In this document: one piece after another, positions 56,565 to 64,000 of the stretch
Numbering within the stretch: the first letter of the stretch is position 1
Layout of the letters: each line of letters begins with the position of its first letter
Source: Bactericera cockerelli
Lineage: Eukaryota; Arthropoda; Insecta; Hemiptera; Triozidae
DNA length: 64,000 nt
Direction of reading: 5' to 3'
Assembly (NCBI GenBank): GCA_024516035.1
Contig: CM044958.1
Location: 4,296,574-4,360,573 of the forward strand
The notes under the pieces: generated by a model
The model's database searches: none
Told to the model about the DNA's origin: nothing
The model's input: the letters and a program-made list of their open reading frames with translations, nothing else
Made by a program: the position numbers and the translations under genes

Positions 56565-56765
56565 AGTTACGCAACGTCCATCCAGGTTACAACTTGGATG
56601 GGTGAGTATTCAAATTCGAACCATCATGATGTTGTCTATTAGACCCCACTAAGGCTGAGTGAGGTTAATTTGACGAGTTAGTTTGTGAGTTTCCAGAGAA
56701 TGGAGGATAAAACCCGTCGTGATATGGCCATGAAGTTGAAAGCGACGCGACCCGAAACTAAAATA
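56565..56765 (+). mobile_element. 5S-derived SINE, 5' truncated
   Basis: Starts within the 5S-like head (GTTACGCAACGTCCATCCAG) and keeps box C-like ACAACTTGGATGGGTGAG; ends GAAGTTGAAAGCGACGCG. Confidence 0.8.
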
Positions 56766-57463
56766 AATAAAAATAACACATTTTTATGAACGCCGTACAA
56801 TTTTGATTATGCAATGCGCAATGTCATAAGGTATTTTACTTCTAGATGAACCGGAATAGCATTCCTTATACATAGGTACATGTATTATCTTTCATTCAAT
56901 TAATCAAAATAGATTCTCTAAAGAAAAAATATTTATTTATTATTAGAATAATAGATTCTTATTCTTACCGCTTTCTACACTCATCGAATTTATAGTATTT
57001 TTATTGAAAAGTACTTCAATTAGAACATGAGAAGATTTTGTATGTAAGAAATCAAAGATTTTAATTATTATTAATTCAAGTTAATATTTGAAAATAATGC
57101 AAATTACTTGTCAATCTATACATCTATAATATTTATCTTTACGTACTTAGTCATAAAAATTATTTTATAAAAATTACTATCCTATTATATCGATTAATGA
57201 AACCTATATGTGTATTTATGCTAGTATTGTTACATTTTTTTTGTCTTATTAATTATCCTATATAATATCAAAGAATTAATTATCCTTTTTTTTTTGGGCA
57301 TTTAACTCTTATTTATGAAGCAGTTCGAAATAAAAAAAAACTTTATTTTGTTGATAAAAATTTACATTTAATTCCTTTATTATTGTGGTAATGTTGCCAT
57401 ATCCTTATTATAAAAAAAAATCTTCCTTACTTCAGTCATAACTCTCTACCTGTCTGCTTCCAG
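56766..57463. other. AT-rich sequence before the 57.5-kb exon
   Basis: No repeat family recognised. A polypyrimidine stretch, CTCTCTACCTGTCTGCTTCC, leads to the acceptor at 57461-57463. Confidence 0.4.
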
Positions 57464-57771
57464 CACTTATCTCGGCCATGCCTCTGATCGGGAACACGGC
57501 GCGCCTCATCCGCAGATGGACGAGGCCTCCAGCAAGCTGACCAAGGTCTACTGGCGGACCAGCAGCGACAAGGACAAGCCACGGCTCGTCAAGCATGGCC
57601 GGAGTCTGCTCAACTTCGGACTCAAGGGCGTTGACCCCGAGCCCAAGGAGGCCAAGAAGTCTAGGTCGTCGAAATTTTCGGAGCCGGACAAGCGAGTTTC
57701 GGAGCCGGTCAACACTCGGTGTGGAAGAATGGAAGTACTACTCCGCCAAGTACGCAGACTATGAGGAGTAG
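57464..57771 (+). CDS. Terminal exon of an unrecognised gene
   Basis: Acceptor CTTCCAG precedes 57464. One open frame reads TYLGHASDREHGAPHPQMDE, then ASSKLTKVYWRTSSDKDKPR, LVKHGRSLLNFGLKGVDPEP and KEAKKSRSSKF, with the GC-rich codon use typical of real exons in this window. That frame ends at TAG 57762-57764 as MEVLLRQVRRL. The +1 frame from 57721 reads VEEWKYYSAKYADYEE and ends at TAG 57769-57771, which looks more like a genuine C-terminus, so a one-base error or frameshift near 57715 is likely. The product is lysine/arginine rich. No domain recognised. The upstream exons are not identified. Confidence 0.55.
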
Positions 57772-59304
57772 TCTGTACCCAGACTATGAGGAGTAGTCTG
57801 TCCAGACTATGAGGAGTAGTCTGTCCAGACTATGAGGAGTAGTCTGTCCAGACTATGAGGAGTAGTCTGTCCAGACTATGAGGAGTAGTCTGTCCAGACT
57901 ATGAGGAGTAGTCTGTCCAGACTATGAGGAGTAGTCTGTCCGCAGGAACCAGATATAGAGTAGTCTGTCCAGACTATGAGGAGTAGTCTGTCCAGACTAT
58001 GAGGAGTAGTCTGTCCAGACTATGAGGAGTAGTCTGTCCAGACTATGAGGAGTAGTCTGTCCAGACTATGAGGAGTAGTCTGTCCAGACTATGAGGAGTA
58101 GTCTGTCCAGACTATGAGGAGTAGTCTGTCCAGACTATGAGGAGTAGTCTGTCCAGACTATGAGGAGTAGTCTGTCCAGACTATGAGGAGTAGTCTGTCC
58201 AGACTATGAGGAGTAGTCTGTCCAGACTATGAGGAGTAGTCTGTCCCAGACTATGAGGAGTAGTCTGTCCAGACTATGAGGAGTAGTCTGTCCAGACTAT
58301 GAGGAGTAGTCTGTCCAGACTATGAGGAGTAGTCTGTCCAGACTATGAGGAGTAGTCTGTCCAGACTATGAGGAGTAGTCTGTCCAGACTATGAGGAGTA
58401 GTCTGTCCAGACTATGAGGAGTAGTCTGTCCAGACTATGAGGAGTAGTCTGTCCAGACTATGAGGAGTAGTCTGTCCAGACTATGAGGAGTAGTCTGTCC
58501 AGACTATGAGGAGTAGTCTGTCCAGACTATGAGGAGTAGTCTGTCCAGACTATGAGGAGTAGTCTGTCCAGACTATGAGGAGTAGTCTGTCCAGACTATG
58601 AGGAGTAGTCTGTCCAGACTATGAGGAGTAGTCTGTCCAGACTATGAGGAGTAGTCTGTCCAGACTATGAGGAGTAGTCTGTCCAGACTATGAGGAGTAG
58701 TCTGTCCAGACTATGAGGAGTAGTCTGTCCAGACTATTGAGGAGTAGTCTGTCCAGACTATGAGGAGTAGTCTGTCCAGACTATGAGGAGTAGTCTGTCC
58801 AGACTATGAGGAGTTTAGTAGTCTGTCCAGACTATGAGGAGTAGTCTGTCCAGACTATGAGGAGTAGTCTGTCCAGACTATGGAGGAGTAGTCTGTCCAG
58901 ACTAGAGGAGTAGTCTGTCCAGACTATGAGGAGTAGTCTGTCCAGACTATGAGGAGTAGTCTGTCCAGACTATGAGGAGTAGTCTGTCCAGACTATGAGG
59001 AGTAGTCTGTCCAGACTAGAGGAGTAGTCTGTCCAGACTATGAGGAGTAGTCTGTCCAGACTATGAGGAGTAGTCTGTCCAGACTATGAGGAGTAGTCTG
59101 TCCAGACTATGAGGAGTAGTCTGTCCAGACTATGAGGAGTAGTCTGTCCAGACTATGAGGAGTAGTCTGTCCAGACTATGAGGAGTAGTCTGTCCAGACT
59201 ATGAGAGTAGTCTGCCAGACTATGAGAGTAGTCTGTCCAGACTATGAGGAGTAGTCTGTCCAGACTATGAGGAGTAGTCTGTCCAGACTATGAGGAGTAG
59301 TCTG
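57752..59304 (+). repeat. 23-bp minisatellite, about 67 units, seeded by the stop-codon region
   Basis: Unit CAGACTATGAGGAGTAGTCT plus GTC. The first unit is the end of the 57.5-kb exon (GCAGACTATGAGGAGTAG). Each unit is a potential hairpin: CAGACTA-TGAGGAG-TAGTCTG. Units are nearly uniform with rare variants at about 57950, 58735, 58815, 58880, 58905 and 59200. Confidence 0.98.
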
Positions 59305-59430
59305 TCCCGTTAGCTCAGTGGTAAAGGCGGCACTCGTGTGAATCCAGAAGTTCCAGAGGTCGTGGGCAGTACTGGGTAGTACGTGGGTAGTAAACCCAGC
59401 CGAGACATTACAAGTTATCCTCCCATTTGG
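59305..59430 (+). mobile_element. Family B SINE, 3' truncated
   Basis: GTCCCGTTAGCTCAGTGGTA begins directly at the end of the minisatellite, sharing TCTGTCC with it. GGTCGTGGGCAG carries a small duplication before AAACCCAGCCGAGACATTAC. Confidence 0.8.
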
Positions 59431-59782
59431 GATACCCTATTTGATATACGGAACTCAATGAACTCACTCAGCGAGATCAATGGAAACACAGGAGTTAAGT
59501 GGCCGAGAATGCCTCTGGTACCTCAAACAGCTTGTGTTTTAATTAGGCCCGGATTCTTCTGTCCGGATAGTCTGTCCCGGTAGCTAAGTGGTATAGGCAG
59601 TACTCTGTGAATCCACAGATTCCAGAGGTCGTGGGTTCGAAACCCAAGCCGGGACAAGACAAGTTATCCTCCCATTTGGGATTTGTACCACATAATAATA
59701 TGTCTTGAGCTTACTGCTGGAATAATGGGACTTTAATAGTTCTTATCGGGCAGTACAAATAAGGCAATAGTATTATTATTTT
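59431..59782 (+). mobile_element. Second copy of the flank plus family B SINE unit
   Basis: The first 145 bp (TATACGGAACTCAATGAACT to TTCTGTCCGGATAG) equal the reverse of 18487-18620. The SINE follows from 59575 with GTCCCGGTAGCTAAGTGGTA and ends GGGCAGTACAAATAAGGC. Confidence 0.85.
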
Positions 59783-59839
59783 TTTTTATTATGAAGAGTA
59801 GAGATGAAGAGAGTGCTGCAGACTGCCAGCCTCCGTGTG

Positions 59840-60057
59840 AGTGCGCGGCTACAACGAGGACCCTGGCCTATACCCTACACCCTAGTCCCTGGTACCTACA
59901 CCCTAGAGTCCCTAGACCCTACAGCTTGATACAAACAATTTTAGAGACTCCATTGTGCCCGTTTACGTTCTTTGGAGTCTCGAAAATCGTCTATATCAAG
60001 CTGTAGGTACCAGGGTCTAGGATCTAGGCCCAGGGTCCTGGTTGTGGCCGCCTATTA
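59840..60057. mobile_element. Fold-back family K, complete copy
   Basis: Left arm GCGGCTACAACGAGGACCCT, CTACAGCTTGATA and AGAGACTCCA; right arm TGGAGTCTCGAAAATCG, TATCAAGCTGTAGGTACCAG and GGGTCCTGGTTGTGGCCGC. Arms of about 100 bp close on a short loop near 59955-59970. The arms carry CCCTA/TAGGG-like motifs (CTACACCCTAG). Confidence 0.75.
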
Positions 60058-60370
60058 ACGGTTGTGACTACCGGCCGTGGTGTTGAGGTCCTGGGTTTGA
60101 TCCCGGCGCACTATAGACCGAGTTGAGGGACATTCTAACCGGACAGTATAAATAAGATATATTACTATTATACTGTGGTGTGTAGGACCAATTGACCATA
60201 GATGTTGACATGCACCACTATAACCTATTAAAAGATAGATAGATAGAATATTATATTAGCCCAAAGCTGGCTATCGCCCCATGGTACCAACCAGCTGGGA
60301 CTGTTTTCAGTGTTGTTACTTGTTTTTGGTTTTTAATTGTATATAATATTCAATATTTTAATTCCGACAT

Positions 60371-60373
<3 letters not shown>

Positions 60374-60460
<87 letters not shown>
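60374..60460 (+). repeat. Pure (GA)n microsatellite, about 43 repeats
   Basis: AGAGAG without interruption. Confidence 0.99.
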
Positions 60461-60463
<3 letters not shown>

Positions 60464-60718
60464 AAATAAATTATTTGTAAAAAAACTGTACATGTTAATT
60501 ATTATTACCTATCTACTGTAAAATTTACAATTATTTTTGTAAGTTATTTATATTATACAATAAACTATTTTGTAAATTATTAAAAAAAAAACAACTTGTT
60601 GTTAATTTTTACAAGTTATTTATATTATGCACTAAACAATTTTGTAAATTATTTAAAAAAATGTCAAAAACGCTTGCATACGAGTCTGCAACCATTGGGA
60701 TATTTTCATCTTTACTAT

Positions 60719-60996
60719 TCTTTTTTTTTTTTTTTTTTTTTTTTTGTGGGGTTTAACGTCGCTTTCAACTGCCATGGTCATATCACGACGGGGGTTTTAC
60801 CCTCCATTCGCAGGAAACTCACAAACCTGCTACTCACATTGACCTCACCCAGCCTGAGTGGGGCCGGGAAAAGCCAGCGTCACGAGAATTAGAATTTGAA
60901 TGGTCACCCATCCAAGTCCTAACCTCGCTGGATGTCGCTTAACTTCGGTGTTCTGAAGGGAACCGGTGTATTCAACATGCCATCGACGCTGGCTTC
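60719..60996 (-). mobile_element. 5S-derived SINE, complete, with target duplication
   Basis: Minus-strand copy with poly-T (tail), TTTAACGTCGCTTTCAACTG, CACATTGACCTCACCCAGCC, TCACCCATCCAAGTCCTAAC (box C), CGCTTAACTTCGGTGTTCTG (box A) and CCATCGACGCTGGC. CTTTACTATTC flanks both ends (about 60710-60720 and 60998-61008). Confidence 0.92.
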
Positions 60997-61029
60997 TTTA
61001 CTATTCAAGGTCTAAAACTTAACTGACCA

Positions 61030-61232
61030 AATTTCGTATTGTGCGCATGACACATACTTTTTCTCTTCTCTCTTTTTATAATTTAATATTTCGTTATTGT
61101 GCGCATGACACATACTTTTTCTCTTCTCTCTTTTTATAATTTAATATTTCGTTACATAATTTCGTTACATAATTTCGTCACATAATTTCGTTACATAATT
61201 TCGTTACATAATTTCGTTACATAATTTTGGTT
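61030..61232 (+). repeat. Two small arrays: 56 bp x2 and 13 bp x7
   Basis: GTGCGCATGACACATACTTT is duplicated at a 56-bp distance; then TTCGTTACATAAT is repeated about seven times at 61148-61232. Confidence 0.9.
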
Positions 61233-61294
61233 ATGTGCCAGAGCAAAGACATGAAAATGTCAAAAAAAAACATAGTACTTAATTTCATCATCCG

Positions 61295-61442
61295 TCGACC
61301 TCTGCAAGATCAATAAGGTGGCGCACTTATAAAATGGAGGTCGGTGGTTCAAGTCCCGGTTTCAGCATAGGTTTAGTAGCGTGAGTTTGAGTAGTTGTGA
61401 TATCACAAAAATTATTAAGACAAAATAATATGATATTTTTTT
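61295..61442 (+). mobile_element. tRNA-derived SINE, family C
   Basis: GTCGACCTCTGCAAGATCAA, GAGGTCGGTGGTTCAAGTCC, GTGAGTTTGAGTAGTTGTGA. Confidence 0.85.
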
Positions 61443-61749
61443 AATTTCATCAGCTCAATTAATAAAGAATAATAATTATTAATTTCACTCCCTTGAATAT
61501 TTACTATTTGATGTCATAAGTATTGTGTCGTAAAAAAATTGCTCAGATAAAAAAATGTGGATATGTCGTGACTTCTTGATCAACTTTGGTTTTATGTCTG
61601 TCTGCTATTTTATGCCTTACATTATTGTCTCACTATCACTGAACGGATTTCACACACATAAGAGGTGTTATGACGTTTGTACACACAAAACGTTTCTAAG
61701 TTTTGTAGATGGTCTTACTTGAAATTCATCAATAATAAACCATACCTAG

Positions 61750-61885
61750 TAATAATAATAACACTCTTTTGTGGAAGGTAACCACCAGGCGAGGTTAATG
61801 CTCAAAGCATTTTCTACCACCTAAACCTCAGAGTCTTATTATTATGTGGCTACAAGCTCAAATCGTTGAGGAAAAATGCATAGTA
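61750..61885 (-). mobile_element. Family A SINE, head missing
   Basis: TAATAATAACACTCTTTTGT, GGTAACCACCAGGCGAGGTT and CAGAGTCTTATTATTATGTG; it stops before the tRNA-like part. Confidence 0.8.
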
Positions 61886-62049
61886 CATAGCTGTTTGGCA
61901 TTTCCAATGTAACATAGTTGCCAACAAAGGACTTTTGTTACCCACGTGAATGAGGGAGCCTGGAGCCACTTGTGAAAAGGTATTGTATTACCATAATACA
62001 GGTACATACAAGGTGTCTACTTACTATTTGTTGTTTTTGTTGTTGTTGG

Positions 62050-62292
62050 ATATAAGGTAGCTTTTAACTACATGGTCATATCACGACGTGAAATTCACCC
62101 TCCCATAGCTGGAAACCTACAAATTAGCTCCTAAAATTAACGTCACCCAGCCTGAGTGGGGCCTAGAATAGCCATCACGAGGGTTCAAATTTGAATGGCC
62201 ACCTATTCATGTCCTAGCTTCACTGTACGATATTATTTTAACGTCAGTTATTGAATGAGAACTAGTGTATTCAACGTGCCATCGAGGCGTTG
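62050..62292 (-). mobile_element. 5S-derived SINE, diverged
   Basis: GGTCATATCACGACGTGAAA, TCACCCAGCCTGAGTGGGGC, GTATTCAACGTGCCATCGAG. The box A segment has extra bases. Confidence 0.8.
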
Positions 62293-62592
62293 CCAATAAT
62301 ACATAGGAGACCAGCAGTCTGGCTGGGGGGCTATAAACAGGGAGTATACCAGCAGTCTGGCTGGGAGACTATAAACAGGGAGTAGACCAGCAGTCTGGCT
62401 GGGAGACAATAAACAGGGAGTAGACCAGCAGACTAGCTGGAAGACTATAAACAGGGAGTAGACCAGCATTGGCTTGGTTCAGGGGGTCCTTGTCAGTTAG
62501 CCTCCTGGTAAAGACAGTGGTAGAAGTGCTGAGTCCTTCCTCCACCGTCTGGCTACCATCGTTCACGATGACCCTATGATGAAAGGATTTTT
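62293..62592 (+). mobile_element. VNTR-bearing dispersed element, copy 3 (about 4.5 units)
   Basis: 38-bp units GACCAGCAGTCTGGCTGGGG followed by CTATAAACAGGGAGTA, then TTGGCTTGGTTCAGGGGGTC and TGGCTACCATCGTTCACGAT. Confidence 0.88.
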
Positions 62593-62714
62593 GACACATT
62601 CAAGAACTCCCAATGATCTCTTTGTCTGTCTGGGTTCAAATCCTAGACATATAAAAGTGTTACAATAATAAATAATTATTGCATGTTTGTTTGCACACTC
62701 TAATAAATAATTAT

Positions 62715-62922
62715 ATATTTTAATAATAATAACACTCTTTAGTGGAAGGTTAATGCTCAAAGCATTTTCTACTATCTAACCCTCACAGTCTTATTATTAT
62801 GTCATCACAAACTCAAAATAATAAGGAAAAATTCATGCACTGGGTGGGATTCGAACCAACGGATCCCTACGCTACCTGGATTACCAGACCAGCGCGTTAA
62901 CCACTTGACTACCGGTTTAAAC
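62715..62922 (-). mobile_element. tRNA-derived SINE, family A
   Basis: AACACTCTTTAGTGGAAGGT, GGGTGGGATTCGAACCAACG, TTAACCACTTGACTACCGGT. Confidence 0.85.
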
Positions 62923-63615
62923 TTCTCAGTCGCATGGAAATGCATGAAATGAAATGGAAAACAGCCTGATGCGTTCGCTCTAATTTTGACAAAAAGCGTA
63001 GATAACCCGATAGCTATTATCCTGGAAATGTAAACGAGATACAGACAAAGATTTCATTAGGGACACAATGGGGAAATGACATGCATGAGTAATGGAACAG
63101 TATTACATGTAATGTATCCCGTCCATTAGAGTTCTTATTTCAAATTCCGTTGAATTTTGTGAATGAGAATGCTAGTTAGGTAGATTAGGTACATTGGACG
63201 GAATAACGGAACGAAATCACAGGTTTATCCATCTCTTTTGACGAGTGAATTATTTTCATTATTATAAGAGGAAAAAATACGCTGCCAATTTATGAACACA
63301 ATACTTCCTCATGAATGGTTCATATCATTATAAAACACTTGCTGATAAAAATTTAGCGACTTTCTATAAGACATAGGATCGATCAGATATGTATAGAGGC
63401 TGGTTTTAAAATATTTATCTCTATTCTCTTGATTTTCATATATTTTTTTTATATTATAGAAATTATATAATTATAATATAATTTCTGTTCTTGCTTTTAA
63501 CGAGTTGGTTTTTCTTTCTTTTATGTACGTATGAACCAATGTATAAATTTAGGTAGCTATTGTATTTATATAAACGACTTGTCAGGTCAGAACTCAAATG
63601 ACAATAGGTATTTAG
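62923..63615. other. No recognised feature
   Basis: AT-rich. TGCCAATTTATGAACACAAT near 63282 may be a family H start. Confidence 0.35.
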
Positions 63616-63621
63616 GTGAAT

Positions 63622-63890
63622 TCCTGTGACGAAATTCAGGTGTTGGTTCAACACGATAGCACCGGAAGGTGTTCCTTGCAAACAACTGTAATCAATTTAA
63701 TAATACAATTTATTAATACAAAGCGCACGAATAGCTCAGTGGATAAACACTTGCTTGCCATGCGGAAGGTCCCGGGTTCGAACCCCCGCGCCGACAAAAT
63801 TTGTATTAATAATTTGGTAAGAGTTTTTTGTATGGGATACCTTCCGGTGCGCTCGTGTTGACCCAGCACCTAACTGGAAAGTATTGTGTC
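63622..63890. mobile_element. Fold-back element with a tRNA-like centre
   Basis: Left arm TTCAGGTGTTGGTTCAACAC and GCACCGGAAGGTGTTCC; right arm GGATACCTTCCGGTGCGC and TCGTGTTGACCCAGCACCTA. Inner arms AATTTATTAATACAAA and TTTGTATTAATAATTT also pair. The loop is the tRNA-like sequence 63722-63798. Confidence 0.8.
63722..63798 (+). other. tRNA-like sequence in the fold-back loop
   Basis: GCGCACGAATAGCTCAGTGG (A box), a TTGCCATGC segment where an anticodon arm would be, and GGTCCCGGGTTCGAACCCC (B box with paired arm). The acceptor ends do not pair well, so it is probably a tRNA-derived SINE head and not a working tRNA. Confidence 0.6.
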
Positions 63891-64000
63891 ACTTCTGACC
63901 CATCAGATGGGAAGCATACTACAGTAGCTCCTGTTTCTTGGCTACGATCTTGCCACTGAACTAATAGCGCTTACGAATCCACATATTCGTATTAATCGCT

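Noticed and set aside
57752..59304. CRISPR or integron-like repeat array
   Set aside because: A 23-bp satellite with no spacers, derived from the adjacent exon.
63722..63798. Functional tRNA-Gly-like gene
   Set aside because: The acceptor ends do not pair and the sequence sits at the centre of a palindromic element. Kept as tRNA-like only.

Overview
This looks like nuclear DNA of an arthropod, probably an insect. Spliced genes have long introns and GT-AG boundaries, one gene is an insect-type retinophilin/MORN4, and most of the sequence is retroposons, MITEs, Helitrons, minisatellites and microsatellites. No bacterial genes, CRISPR array or functional rRNA/tRNA gene was recognised. The species cannot be fixed from the sequence alone.

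Host genes, all on the + strand: (1) retinophilin/MORN4, complete in four exons between 532 and 5729, 160 residues, with compatible phases at every junction. (2) A divergent PEBP-like gene with four exons at 25277-25523, 34417-34488, 40370-40436 and 41089-41432 and a polyadenylation signal at 41518. Its first exon has reading-frame problems. (3) An unrecognised terminal exon at 57464-57771, whose last codons and stop are the seed of a 1.5-kb minisatellite. A weak exon candidate lies at 48949-49195.

Between and inside these genes are: two broken non-LTR reverse transcriptases (10461-11300 + and 28200-30537 -); a decayed autonomous Helitron (51204-54622) and a short non-autonomous one (25534-25781); fold-back DNA transposons with TA, TTAA or TTA target duplications; at least five families of short retroposons, four with tRNA-like heads and one whose head is clearly derived from 5S rRNA; 3' ends of another non-LTR family; and long tandem arrays with periods of 15, 23, 38, 39, 41, 44, 54, 56 and about 90 bp.

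The most unusual signal is that tandem duplications repeatedly begin at exon boundaries of host genes. The 41-bp array starts at the splice donor of MORN4 exon 2. A 22-bp duplication copies the donor of PEBP exon 1, and a Helitron sits exactly at the repeat junction. A 54-bp array copies the end and donor of PEBP exon 2 eight times. The 23-bp array copies the stop-codon region of the 57.5-kb exon. A 92-bp duplication with TACTAAC branch-point-like motifs precedes MORN4 exon 2. Other strong observations are a 5S-rRNA-derived SINE with a matching empty site, two different TTAA-type MITEs in the same TTAA of that SINE, a MITE inside a Helitron terminus, and a fold-back element centred on a tRNA-like sequence.
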